DNA of 64,000 nt from DASQBT01 sp963746955 (GCA_963746955.1 CAVVDR010000017.1:130034-194033), one strand, 5' to 3'. Counted from the stretch's first letter, positions 36,784 through 44,726 are shown. Notes: a model not told the origin generated them from the letters alone. Numbers and translations are program-made.

Positions 36784-37268
36784 CCAATCTCTCCTTCACA
36801 CATGCGTTCGTGAAGTTCGTTTGAGATCACGATGCCGTTGCCGTTCAGGTGCATGGAGAAGGCCGTGATGGTGTCCCAGGGGCGTGGCGCCCACCTCCCA
36901 GTGTTGCCGAAATGGGCATGCCTGCAAGCATATGCGCACCATCCAACGCGCCGACGGAAACCTTGTCGCGGATATTGGCCCAGGAAGCCTCCCTGGATAT
37001 GGCGGTGTTCAATCCGTATTTCCTGAAGCAGCCCTTTTCACAAGTGATCACGATTGGTGCGCAGTCTGTGAGGGGAATGATGCCGAATACGGGAACGGAT
37101 CTATTCAGATTGTCCGTGTTGCCGGCCCAGGCGCTGTTGCGCGCTTCCCGGCGGCACCATCGCAATCAAGCCGGCGGCCGCGGACAGGCTGATGGACTTC
37201 TTGAGAAACTCTCTCCGCTCCCCGCGGGCGATGAAACCTTCTGATGGCTCCTTGCGATTGCGGTGCAT
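36784..37268 (-). pseudogene. Decayed nitrate-binding NrtA/NasS-like protein, N-terminal remnant
   Basis: Reading from 37268 on the minus strand: a twin-arginine-like leader (ERREFLKKSISLSAAAGLIA), then, after a frame change near 37130-37150, VFGIIPLTDCAPIVITCEKG and SREASWANIRDKVSVGALDGAHMLAG, which are hallmark NrtA/CmpA sequences. After a further one or two frame changes near 36880 come TITAFSMHLNGNGIVISNELHERM. The rest (about three quarters of a normal ~430-residue protein) is missing at the junction with the neighbouring gene at 36783. No nrtB/C/D follow. The gene is clearly dead; the antitermination leader before it is still recognisable. Confidence 0.85.
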
Positions 37269-37279
37269 GCTTGCTGGCC

Positions 37280-37375
37280 AAAAAAGAAGGCATCCGACCC
37301 CGGGGAGGGGAGGGACGCCTTTGTCCAACACACTAAGGAGATGTAATGCCTGAAAGCTACGCCACTGCAGCCTTC
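37280..37375 (-). promoter_or_regulatory. ANTAR-type antitermination leader (nitrate-responsive)
   Basis: In minus-strand order: P1, a 9-bp stem (37375-37352) closing the hexaloop AGTGGC; a 25-nt linker; P2, stem GGAC/GTCC (37326-37313) closing the hexaloop AAAGGC; and a terminator whose 9-bp stem uses AAGGCGTCC (37321-37313) with GGATGCCTT (37295-37287), followed by C and six T. Both hexaloops have A at position 1 and G at position 4, the known requirement for ANTAR protein binding, and P2 and the terminator exclude each other. This is the layout of nas/nrt leaders controlled by NasR or NasT. No ANTAR gene is in the window. Confidence 0.78.
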
Positions 37376-37620
37376 ACCCAAGAACCAGCAATGGCCATGC
37401 CAGCTTGTCGCGCCCCCAATAGAATTGGGCGGTTTTGACAATCTTTCCGCATTACGCCGGGTTGAATCGTACGTGTAGATGAACATTAATGGTGCGGAAT
37501 GGTGACTGAATGCACAGCGCTGGTGCCATGCAGGGTGACGGAAGATTGTGCCCGATCCGGAGGACTGTGGCTTGATGGCGCCACTTTTGGGTAGGGTCCT
37601 TTTCACCGATATGGTACTGA

Positions 37621-37718
37621 GGGTACGTGGCGCAAATTGGTAGACGCAGCGATTTAGCTAAGTCGCTCAGAGGGCTTAGTAAATCGTCCAAGTGAGGGTT
37701 CGAGTCCCTTCGTACCCA
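37621..37718 (+). tRNA. tRNA-Leu-like gene, aberrant anticodon region
   Basis: Acceptor arms GGGTACG and CGTACCC pair fully; the D-arm TGGCGCAAATTGGTAGACGCA is typical of leucine tRNAs; the T-arm GAGGG TTCGAGT CCCTT is sound. The middle is abnormal: GCGATTTAGCTAAGTCGC gives a 5-bp stem with an 8-nt loop, and the variable region is about 27 nt, making 98 nt without CCA (CCA not encoded). An alternative long stem pairs GCGATTTA with TAAATCGT, as if ~22 nt were inserted into an anticodon loop. TAG (Leu) is the likeliest anticodon but I cannot settle it. Functionality is uncertain. Confidence 0.6.
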
Positions 37719-37727
37719 CAACTCCCA

Positions 37728-38648
37728 TCAGTTGATGGATCGTTTGATCTTCTTAAGCTGAAGCTGAATCCAGCTTTCAAAGTCCTCGTAGCTATCTGCA
37801 CTCAACTTTGCTGGCCATTGAAGGATGACTTGACCTTCATCAAGAGAGAACACATCTTGGCGCGATCCGACAGCGGGCGGTTTAATCGGCGGTATTCCAG
37901 GAGGTGGATTCTTTCCCGGATTGCTTTCGCCTGGTTCCATGATAGTTACCTCTTGAATAGGAATGCCCGTCGCGCTCCCTTCAACGAAAACGAAATCACT
38001 TGCTTCCGTTATCCCGGTAACGCGTCGAGCTTCAAACTGAATAACTCCACCATTTTCCCATGACACCATATCCCCAACCTTGACTGCTGAGGGTGGACGC
38101 TTTCCTTCTCCTCCATCCAATATATCAGAATCACTCGACTTTGCAAGGCCAGAATAAGCAATAGTGTCATCGTAAATCCTCAGAAAGGCTGGAGCGGCGT
38201 TATGGTTAAACCCGCCTTTGAGAATTAGTTCGTCTAGACAAATAGGGTCTGGAGGGCGATCAACTCCCCATTTTGCCCAATATGTACTTATTGCCTTCGG
38301 CTTTAACGCGCAGCGCCTAAGAATCTCATGTTTCACGCTGTCTTGATGCGCACGAAGATAATTCCTGCCATCATCCGACAAGGTGGCTACGCGATCATCT
38401 CCATACTCAATTAGGCCGAAAGCCTTTAGAGCAGCCAAAATAGAAAATGACTGGCTACTCTTTTCCTTAATCTCCCAAGCTAGCCCCACCTTGTCGAATG
38501 GAGCAGGATGTCGCTGGAAGTATTTTTCGAAGGCAATCAATCGCTCGATTGATGACTTCAACGATATCGCCGGGTAGGCCGGGCTGCGATCCCGTGATTT
38601 CTTCACGTCCACCTTCTCTTTTGGCTTCAATTCTTTTTCCTGTGCCAT
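37728..38648 (-). CDS. Putative winged-helix protein of a mobile or horizontally acquired segment
   Basis: 306 residues. The N-terminus is very basic (KELKPKEKVDVKKSRDR). YPAISLKSSIERLIAFEKYF and FSILAALKAFGLIEYGDDRVATLSDDGRNYL (about 80-112) look like a helix-rich start and a winged helix. A disordered Pro-rich stretch (NPGKNPPPGIPPIKPPA, ~258-274) precedes a short C-terminal domain (VILQWPAKLSADSYEDFESWIQLQLKKI). I recognise the N-terminal pattern from unnamed proteins of phage and integrative elements, with no known function. Base composition is more AT-rich than the neighbours. RBS AAAGGAGTG. Palindromic half-sites just upstream suggest tight, possibly self, repression. Confidence 0.6.
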   Translation of the reverse strand: MAQEKELKPKEKVDVKKSRDRSPAYPAISLKSSIERLIAFEKYFQRHPAPFDKVGLAWEIKEKSSQSFSILAALKAFGLIEYGDDRVATLSDDGRNYLRAHQDSVKHEILRRCALKPKAISTYWAKWGVDRPPDPICLDELILKGGFNHNAAPAFLRIYDDTIAYSGLAKSSDSDILDGGEGKRPPSAVKVGDMVSWENGGVIQFEARRVTGITEASDFVFVEGSATGIPIQEVTIMEPGESNPGKNPPPGIPPIKPPAVGSRQDVFSLDEGQVILQWPAKLSADSYEDFESWIQLQLKKIKRSIN

Positions 38649-38662
38649 GACGCACTCCTTTC

Positions 38663-38696
38663 ACCAGTAAAACAATATTTACTGGTACGTTACCAG
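38663..38696. promoter_or_regulatory. Triple half-site operator upstream of the winged-helix gene
   Basis: ACCAGTAAA (38663-38671) and TTTACTGGT (38678-38686) form a perfect 9-bp inverted repeat with 6-bp spacer. The second arm pairs again with TACCAG at 38691-38696 (CTGGTA CGT TACCAG). It starts 15 bp upstream of the start codon of the minus-strand gene, where a repressor would block transcription or initiation. Confidence 0.55.
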
Positions 38697-38778
38697 ATTT
38701 ATATTGACATTGCAACTGATATTTGCTTCAATAGCAATTATGGTCAAGGAGGGTATCAAAATGGAAAGAAGAAAGTTT

Positions 38779-38866
38779 GCCCCCATAGCCCATGCTCACC
38801 GGCATGGGGGCAGAAAAGAGAAGGCCCGCAGTGGCTTCCTTACTAGGGGAGTCGCCAGTGCGGGCC
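38779..38866. repeat. Two GC-rich hairpins upstream of the second tRNA
   Basis: Hairpin 1: GCCCCCAT (38779-38786) with ATGGGGGC (38804-38811). Hairpin 2: GGCCCGCA (38823-38830) with TGCGGGCC (38859-38866), which can extend inward through GTGGC/GTCGC-like bases. No T-run follows either. They may be termination or processing structures of the tRNA transcript or belong to the mobile segment. Confidence 0.5.
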
Positions 38867-38892
38867 GTGGTGGGCGCTGCTGTACCGCTTTT

Positions 38893-38965
38893 GCCCCCGT
38901 AGCTCAGTTGGAAGAGCGCTGCTTTCGTAGGCTGGAGGTCGCCCGTTCGAATCGGGTCGGGGGTG
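38893..38965 (+). tRNA. tRNA-like gene, anticodon CGT (Thr-like), weak anticodon stem
   Basis: 73 nt. GCCCCCG pairs with CGGGGGT (terminal G-T); D-arm GCTC AGTTGGAA GAGC; T-arm GCCCG TTCGAAT CGGGT. T8, A14, GG18-19 and TTC in the T-loop are in place. The anticodon loop TTCGTAG would read CGT, but the stem CTGCT/GCTGG has one mismatch and three G-T pairs. It resembles a tRNA-Ala frame (CTGCTTTCGCAAGGCAG) in which the anticodon and 3' stem have changed. CCA is not encoded. It may be a degenerate or element-borne tRNA. Confidence 0.6.
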
Positions 38966-39105
38966 CTTTCCATTTCAACAAGCGGATTCCTGAGGGCGTC
39001 AACACCCAGGAACCCGCAACCGAAGCCCGTATGAGGCGTAACGATTGCACCGGTAAGGGCCATCTAAGTATACCTCTCGCATGGGCTCCGTTCAAGGAGC
39101 CTGCT

Positions 39106-39420
39106 GTGAACGTCTTAAAGTAAGAGAAGAAGATTCAAGTCCTGAACGCGCTGATCGAGGGTTGCAGCATACGCAGTGTGGAGCGCATGACCGGCGTGCA
39201 ACGCGACACCATAATGCGCTTAGGCGTCGAAATTGGTGCCAAGTGCGCACACATGCTCGATCAAAAACTAACGAACCTGAATGTTCAAGAAGCGGAGATC
39301 GATGAGATTTGGTGTTATGTCGGGAAGAAGCAGAAGCACGTTACAGCACTCGACAACGAACGAGAAGTCGGTGACCAATGCACCTTTGTTGCTATGGATG
39401 CCAAGACTAAACTCTCCTGT
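39106..39420 (+). pseudogene. IS1-like transposase remnant
   Basis: From GTG at 39106 the frame reads VNVLK then a TAA stop (39121-39123), then EKKIQVLNALIEGCSIRSVERMTG, RDTIMRLGVEIGAKC, EIDEIWCYVGKKQKHV and FVAMDAKTKL, which are N-terminal and central IS1-family transposase sequences. Homology ends abruptly at about 39420 after KTKLSC, so the catalytic C-terminal part is absent. A stop at codon 6 plus the truncation make it non-functional. Confidence 0.75.
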
Positions 39421-39986
39421 CGTCCGCGGCGGCCCGGGTTGAGGAACGCGCGGGGTGCGCGGCGAGCGCAGTTTCGGAATCGTGCTCGGCCCATGTCTCG
39501 GGGCTGGTCACCAAGCTGAACGGCGCAAGTGGTCCTTGCATGCAGGTAGGTAGACGGTTACGCGGGATGGCCAGCTTTTCCATCATTTGTTGGAGATCGA
39601 GGCGAATGAATCCCTTGATGGCGGAACTCGCGGTTGGATCCATCCGCCGCAGGCGGTAATGCCGCAACCGTCGACAGGATTGCTCTAATGCCGCCAGGCC
39701 GGCAAGCGATGGCTCGTAACTGGCGTGCGCCGTGCATAGGCGGCGCTTTGCTTCTGACGGCTTTGGAGAACCAGTGACAACCTGCACTTTCGGCTATGGC
39801 CGGTCCTCGGCCAGGCGGAATAATTGCACTGACTAGCGTCCGTGCTTCGCCATATGCCAGATATTCGAGAAAGTTGACATGATTGCCGCGCCCGCCCGGT
39901 ACGGATAGCCACGTATTGACCGGTTAGACGCCACCAAGAACGCGAGGTCGCCCAATTCACTTGCGGGCCGCTATCACTTGAGAGCT
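39421..39986. other. Non-coding or scrambled region after the IS1-like remnant
   Basis: Open frames on the minus strand (39407-39787 and 39685-39990) have no RBS and no recognisable domain. A short stretch reading AIKGFIRLDLQQMMEKLAIPRN looks protein-like and may be debris of another mobile gene, but I cannot name it. No RNA gene or terminator was seen. Confidence 0.35.
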
Positions 39987-40520
39987 TCACTTCATCTTGT
40001 AAAAATCAGCCAATGCCTGCAGAACTTCTTGCAGTTCCTTGCTGGCGACCTTGACCGCTTTCATCTGCTTGATGCCCAGGTGGCGCGCTTCATCTACGGG
40101 GTCCGAGATGCCGATGACAATTCTCCCCGCCTTGCCCGGCAATCCGCCAACAGCCTTGCCGGTGGCATCTACACGGTACACGGCAAAGCGACAGGGGACG
40201 ATAAGGGTGATATTGGGATCTTCCTTGATGGCCCGGGCCAAGTACTGGGACTTGCATGCATAAACCACCTTGTTCTGGATATCCATCTGGTAGTTGTCTT
40301 TGAGTCCCTTGTCGATATTCTGCTCCTTCAGGACCTCCCAGTTCATGTTCTCGATTTCGGTCTCCAGATGTTTCACCGCCTGGATGAAATCGACCGTGGC
40401 CGGCAAGTAAATGTAGTATGCGCCGCCCCTCTTATGTATATCTCCCGCCGAGGCGGGGGCAGCCAGAACCAGCGACATTCCGAGAAAACACGTTTGAAAA
40501 ATGAGTGGCAGATATTTCAT
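39987..40520 (-). CDS. Exported DUF302-like protein
   Basis: 177 residues from the ATG at 40520 (AAGGATATGCC before it). Residues 1-26 are a signal peptide (ending AAPASAG). The mature protein contains VDFIQAVKHLETEIENMNWEVLKEQNI, KVVYACKSQYLARAIKEDPNITLIVPCRFAVYRVD and VIGISDPV, the pattern of the DUF302 fold (a small alpha/beta domain of unknown function often near cytochromes or sulfur genes). Two Cys may be redox-active or structural. It lies 157 bp downstream of the cytochrome c/b fusion on the same strand and may work with it in the periplasm. Confidence 0.7.
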   Translation of the reverse strand: MKYLPLIFQTCFLGMSLVLAAPASAGDIHKRGGAYYIYLPATVDFIQAVKHLETEIENMNWEVLKEQNIDKGLKDNYQMDIQNKVVYACKSQYLARAIKEDPNITLIVPCRFAVYRVDATGKAVGGLPGKAGRIVIGISDPVDEARHLGIKQMKAVKVASKELQEVLQALADFYKMK

Positions 40521-40677
40521 GGCATATCCTTCGATGAAAATTCCATTCGTGGCATATCCTGCAGAAGTCGGTCGCAAGACATACACCGTGATCTGACGAA
40601 GAACCCGGCGGCACTATCGAGATACTCAAACCGATAAGTCAACGCCTCGTCCTTTGGTCCAATCTTCATGCACTGTC

Positions 40678-42642
40678 CTATGACATCGTTACGTAGCCGT
40701 ATAGCACCAGGACCAGCAGGGTGAGGCTTGCAAAGATGAGGGCCGCCGTGAGCAGTCTGGCACCTTTCGCCATACGCGCCGATGGCGGTTTCACCAGGTA
40801 CTTTTCGAGTTCACCGCTGGCGAGCAGTCGCTCATAGGCCAAAGCGTGATCATGCTTGAACTCTTCCAGCGGCACTGATCCGGTGAAGATGGACGTGCTC
40901 ATCGGGAACTTGTCCGGACGGAAATGCACGTTGAAGTAGTGCACCGTAAAGAGGAATACGGCCGCCAGCAATGCCTCTTCCCCATGCGCGATGGTGGCGA
41001 TGTTGAACACCCAGCCCGGCAGAACGATCGAGGTTATGGTCGGGAAGAACAGGAGTAAGCCCGTGCCCCCGATGATCGCCATACCCCAGAACGGCGCCCA
41101 GTAATCGAACTTCTGCCAGTACGACCAGTGGTCGAAACTTGGGCGCGGCGCCCGGCCGAGGAACCAGCGGAACATGGCTGCGATATCACGCAAGTCCTGC
41201 AAGCTGGGCACCAAGGAAGTGGGGCCGAACCAGGTAAAGGTCTTGCGATTACGCCAGATGTTGAAACCGACCATGGCGAACTGGACCACGAACGCCGCCA
41301 ACAAGGTGACCCCTGCGGCGCGGTGGATGATCGCTTCCATCTCGGGTCCACCAATCAGGCGGATCACCATATGCGCCCACGCCGTATTCGCGAACTGCAA
41401 GGTGGTGCCGGTCAGCACCAGGGTGATGATGCTGAGCGCAAACAGCAGGTGAATCAGGCGCCAGAAGACGCTGAAACGGCGGAAGTAGACCGTTGCAGGC
41501 TGGACCGGGTCGGGCTTGTAGCCCAGTCCTGCCTGGCGGTCCTTGTACTCGCGGTAGAACCACAGCACGACATGGGTCCAGAAAAACAGGAATACACTGA
41601 AAATCAGGGCCTCCATGAATTTTGTGGTGATCCAGATGCCCGGATACTTGCTGAAGTCATGTGAATTGCCATGAGGCTGGAAGCTGGTGAAATTGGCCGT
41701 TGCACCCCTGTGGCAGGAACGGCAGGTCTCCAGGACATTCTTCGTGTTCACCCTTGATGCCGGGTCATCAACCTTCCTGATGCCGTGGGCGCCGTGGCAG
41801 TCAAAACACTTAGCCGTATTGGTGTAACCCAGGCGTACCACCTGGCCATGGTAGGAAGCCAGATAGGACTTTTGCTCCTCCTTATGGCAATTTCCGCAGT
41901 TCTGCGTGATGCTCAGCTTCGTCGCATCCCCCTGAGGCGAGTTAATGTTGTGGGTGGTGTGGCAGTCGGAGCAGACTGCGGCCCTGGCATTCTTCTGCTC
42001 TATCACGGCCTTGCCATGCACGGAGCTTAGATATTCAGCCTTTTCCTTCTCATGACAGCGACCGCATACCTCGGGATTCTTCAGACGGTGCCCGGGACTC
42101 TGTTCGCTGCCGATCGGACCAATGTTGTGAGCATCGTGGCAATCGGTGCAGGTGGCGTTGACCTTGCTATCGTCCAGTTTATTGGGTTGTGCATGGACTG
42201 AATGCAGATAACTGTCGGTTTGCTGGATCACCATCCTCAGCGTTTTGTACTCAGCGGTGGGGTGTTCCTGTTGCTCTGCCCACTTCTGCCTGTGGCATTC
42301 GATGCAACCTACGCGTATGGGTAAGGGCTCCTCATGGGGCAGCGCGGTGACGTTGTTGTGACACCCAACGCAAAATTGCTTGCCGTGAGCACTGTGCTCA
42401 AATGCCGACTTGTCCACGAAGATATTGATTTCGGTCCCGTCCGGCCTCTTGACCGTCTTGGCTTCCTCATCGCCGTGGCAATTCATGCAGCGTTTGTTGG
42501 CAATGACTTTGGGTGCAGCATCGGCGCCCGCCTGAACGGATGGAGTATCCGCACCTTGAGAGAGGGGCGCGGCCAACAGGAGAAGAATCGCGGCCCGACT
42601 CCAGAACAGTGACCTCAAGATTTTTCCGGCCATTGTCGTCAT
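40678..42642 (-). CDS. Nine-haem cytochrome c fused to a cytochrome b561-type membrane domain
   Basis: 654 residues from the ATG at 42642 (GAGGGCTGG before it; an ATG at 42693 would overlap the upstream gene). After a signal peptide come nine CXXCH haem c sites: CMNCH, CVGCH, CIECH, CTDCH, CGRCH, CSDCH, CGNCH, CFDCH, CRSCH. From ~340 there are four or five membrane helices of cytochrome b type with His candidates in FRRFSVFWRLIHLL, IHRAAGVTLLA and VFLFTVHYFNVHFRPD. This is a quinone-linked electron conduit between membrane pool and periplasm. The terminal acceptor or donor is unknown. A small cytochrome c gene ends 32 bp upstream. Confidence 0.88.
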   Translation of the reverse strand: MTTMAGKILRSLFWSRAAILLLLAAPLSQGADTPSVQAGADAAPKVIANKRCMNCHGDEEAKTVKRPDGTEINIFVDKSAFEHSAHGKQFCVGCHNNVTALPHEEPLPIRVGCIECHRQKWAEQQEHPTAEYKTLRMVIQQTDSYLHSVHAQPNKLDDSKVNATCTDCHDAHNIGPIGSEQSPGHRLKNPEVCGRCHEKEKAEYLSSVHGKAVIEQKNARAAVCSDCHTTHNINSPQGDATKLSITQNCGNCHKEEQKSYLASYHGQVVRLGYTNTAKCFDCHGAHGIRKVDDPASRVNTKNVLETCRSCHRGATANFTSFQPHGNSHDFSKYPGIWITTKFMEALIFSVFLFFWTHVVLWFYREYKDRQAGLGYKPDPVQPATVYFRRFSVFWRLIHLLFALSIITLVLTGTTLQFANTAWAHMVIRLIGGPEMEAIIHRAAGVTLLAAFVVQFAMVGFNIWRNRKTFTWFGPTSLVPSLQDLRDIAAMFRWFLGRAPRPSFDHWSYWQKFDYWAPFWGMAIIGGTGLLLFFPTITSIVLPGWVFNIATIAHGEEALLAAVFLFTVHYFNVHFRPDKFPMSTSIFTGSVPLEEFKHDHALAYERLLASGELEKYLVKPPSARMAKGARLLTAALIFASLTLLVLVLYGYVTMS

Positions 42643-42674
42643 CCAGCCCTCTGGACCGCGGATATGGACGCTGT

Positions 42675-43013
42675 CTACAGTGACAGGATCCACTTGGCTA
42701 TGGCATCAGCATCCTTGACCGGAATATCGTCGTCACCAGCCATCTGGGTCTTCTTGCCCAATTTCTTGGCCCAGACTCCTTTGCTACCCTTCTTGATGAT
42801 ATCCACAAGCAACTTTTCGGCGCCCTTCTGAGCTTTGCGCCTTTCGGCAATTTCCTTGTAGCTGGGGCCTTCACTTCTTTGCCGGGCGGCACCCGGTTTG
42901 ACTTCCAGCCTGTGGCAATCGCTGCACCCGTATTTGTCGGAAAGCTCCATGCTGGAAACTGCGGGAACAGAAACGAAACCCGACAGCGCTATGGCAATAA
43001 TGATGTAACGCAT
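42675..43013 (-). CDS. Small periplasmic class I cytochrome c
   Basis: 112 residues. A signal peptide (~1-20) is followed by CSDCH at residues 30-34 for haem c and by KKTQMAGDDDIP with the likely axial Met near residue 92. Length and layout fit the cytochrome c551/c552 group, which shuttles single electrons in the periplasm. It is immediately upstream of the nine-haem cytochrome c/b fusion and is probably its partner. Confidence 0.88.
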   Translation of the reverse strand: MRYIIIAIALSGFVSVPAVSSMELSDKYGCSDCHRLEVKPGAARQRSEGPSYKEIAERRKAQKGAEKLLVDIIKKGSKGVWAKKLGKKTQMAGDDDIPVKDADAIAKWILSL

Positions 43014-43412
43014 TTTTTCAGCCTCACAGGAATAAGTGGGTTAATACCGCGTGCTTACCATTCCTACATAGACTTAGTCAGCCTAGTTGAAATTTTCAAG
43101 GCATTCAATGGTTTTGAATTAGATAAACTAATAACCTTGACAAGATAACGGTTTATTTGTTCGGTGGGATCGCCCTGATCTTGGTCGTCGCCATAGAAAC
43201 CTGCTCGCCATCTGGCCGGCAAGCGGCGGCGGTGGGGAGTCGGCTGGGTGATCACAGTGCCCAGAACAGAACGCCAGTGCGCGGAGGAAGCTCGAAAAGA
43301 TGGCACGGTGCACGTGGCATGCTGCCCCGGCGCTGGTCAGGCCGGTCTGCCCGCAATGCCCTGGTCGCCCGGTCATTCCGTTCGAGCCAGGGTAAGAACC
43401 GCACGCAGAGAA
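43014..43412. other. Intergenic region, no gene supported
   Basis: This gap separates the end of the lipid operon (GtrA stop at 43413) from the cytochrome genes, both on the minus strand. It should hold the cytochrome promoter. An AT-rich stretch lies at 43060-43160. Open frames here are antisense shadows without RBS. No clear terminator was seen. Confidence 0.4.
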
Positions 43413-43844
43413 TTACCGCTGTCCGAATACGAAGCGCTTCAAGAACACGAGGCTTATCAGCGCGGTCAATCCCATGCAGGCAAGCCACGCAAGGTTGTGA
43501 TTGAGATGAAGGCGAACGGCGAGAAACCAGTTCAGGCTGGTCGTTGCCACGGCAGTGCCGGAATACATGACGTAGGCACGCCGCAGGCTGGGCCAGTAGC
43601 GGCCAGGTTCGTCGAAGGTCAGCCAGCGGTGCAGCGCATGCTGGCGCGACACGTTTATGAGAAAGGCCAGCAGCCAGCTTGTCGTTGCCCTGGGCTCGAT
43701 CGGATTCAAGACATAGATGAGCAGGTAGGTGAAGTATCCAATCATGGCGCCGAGACAGGCGGTTGCCACAATGCGCAGGTATTCCGGCATTGCCCGGTAA
43801 CGCCGCAGGCATGATTGTGCGAGCCGCCTCATTTGTTGGTGCAT
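43413..43844 (-). CDS. GtrA-family small membrane protein
   Basis: 143 residues, four membrane helices. VATACLGAMIGYFTYLLIYVL, FLINVSRQHALHRWLTF and the final LISLVFLKRFVFG follow the GtrA pattern. Family members are proposed to flip undecaprenyl-phosphate-linked sugars across the membrane. In this operon a role in moving a polyprenyl or other lipid intermediate is a reasonable inference. The ATG at 43844 lies 13 bp after the CdsA stop. It is the last gene of the operon. Confidence 0.8.
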   Translation of the reverse strand: MHQQMRRLAQSCLRRYRAMPEYLRIVATACLGAMIGYFTYLLIYVLNPIEPRATTSWLLAFLINVSRQHALHRWLTFDEPGRYWPSLRRAYVMYSGTAVATTSLNWFLAVRLHLNHNLAWLACMGLTALISLVFLKRFVFGQR

Positions 43845-43857
43845 GGACAATCTGATG

Positions 43858-44586
43858 TCAACGAGCCAGGAACGACAACCAGGCCCCGCCAAGTGCGAGC
43901 GCGGGGAGAAAACTGTCGAACCGGTCAAGCACTCCGCCGTGTCCTGGCAGCAAGCGGCCGAAGTCCTTGATCCCGGAGCGCCGCTTGAGCCAGGAAGCGG
44001 AAAGGTCGCCGCACAGGGCGGCGGCGCACAGGATGAGGCCGGTCTGCACAGCGCCTTCGACCGACTGCCCAACCATGGCTCGAAGCGCGGAGGCGATGCA
44101 GAGCGCCGCCATGGCGCCGGCGAGCGCGCCTTCTATCGTCTTGCCCGGGCTGATGCGTGGTACGAGCTGGTGTCGTCCCATGATCTGCCCGCCCGTCTGA
44201 CTGAAGCCATCGAAGCCGGCAACGACGACATAGATGAAGGCCACGCTGGTGGGAGCAAGCAGAGCCAGAACGGCCATGCAGGTTGCGCCAAGGACGCTGT
44301 AGCACAGCCAGAACACCATGCGCGGCGGGCCGTTGGCTCGTGGCATGCGGCGCAAGGCCGCAGCAACCTCGATTGCCCCAAGAACAAGAATCACGGTTAC
44401 CAGACCGACCAGCCACTCTGTACCCAAATGAGCGGCCGCCAGAACTGCGGAGACGATGGCAAGGTAGACGAAATATTTGACCCACCTTGCGCGCCGTACA
44501 TCCGGGGCTACCCGGGCAGACGACACGGCCATCAGTACTGCGCCTGCCAGAAAGCACCCGAGAACGATGAAGATCAGACGCTCCAT
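43858..44586 (-). CDS. Phosphatidate cytidylyltransferase family protein (CdsA-like)
   Basis: 242 residues, multiple membrane helices. The CDS signature is complete near the C-terminus: SWLKRRSGIKDFGRLLPGHG followed by GVLDRFDS. Members convert phosphatidate plus CTP to CDP-diacylglycerol; CarS, the archaeal relative, uses an unsaturated archaetidic acid. The protein is slightly shorter than E. coli CdsA. Being placed in a biosynthetic operon next to a CDP-alcohol phosphatidyltransferase, it may be a dedicated second copy supplying a special CDP-lipid. RBS GGAGGGAAAAG; the start lies inside the end of the 50-residue ORF. Confidence 0.88.
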   Translation of the reverse strand: MERLIFIVLGCFLAGAVLMAVSSARVAPDVRRARWVKYFVYLAIVSAVLAAAHLGTEWLVGLVTVILVLGAIEVAAALRRMPRANGPPRMVFWLCYSVLGATCMAVLALLAPTSVAFIYVVVAGFDGFSQTGGQIMGRHQLVPRISPGKTIEGALAGAMAALCIASALRAMVGQSVEGAVQTGLILCAAALCGDLSASWLKRRSGIKDFGRLLPGHGGVLDRFDSFLPALALGGAWLSFLAR

Positions 44587-44726
44587 CTTTTCCCTCCATG
44601 CTGCAGGCGATTCATTGCGGACAGGGGACGAATGACTTCCACTGTTACGATATCGCGCGGATCAAAACTGAGGCGCTCCGTGCGGCTGTTTTCCGCGCGT
44701 TCGGGCGGCAAGCGTTTGGATTTCAT
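44574..44726 (-). CDS. Small basic protein (50 residues) coupled within the lipid operon
   Basis: The ATG at 44726 overlaps the stop of the CDP-alcohol phosphatidyltransferase (ATGA), and the end overlaps the CdsA start by 13 bp, so it fills the only sizeable gap in the operon. The sequence is MKSKRLPPERAENSRTER followed by LSFDPRDIVTVEVI and a basic end (GGKRWSV). No signal peptide or helix is evident. Coupling at both ends argues for translation, though it may only be a way to pass ribosomes to cdsA. No homologue is recognised. Confidence 0.45.
   Translation of the reverse strand: MKSKRLPPERAENSRTERLSFDPRDIVTVEVIRPLSAMNRLQHGGKRWSV

Noticed and set aside
36849..37244. 131-codon plus-strand frame
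   Set aside because: It is antisense to recognisable NrtA-like sequence on the minus strand and has no family character.
38728..39063. Minus-strand frame reading PIRTGDLQPTKAALFQLSYGG
   Set aside because: This is the usual artefact of an open frame antisense to a tRNA gene, which is present at 38893-38965.
39407..39787. Minus-strand frame as a transposase-like gene
   Set aside because: Only a short stretch looks protein-like; no family could be named and no start signal is present.
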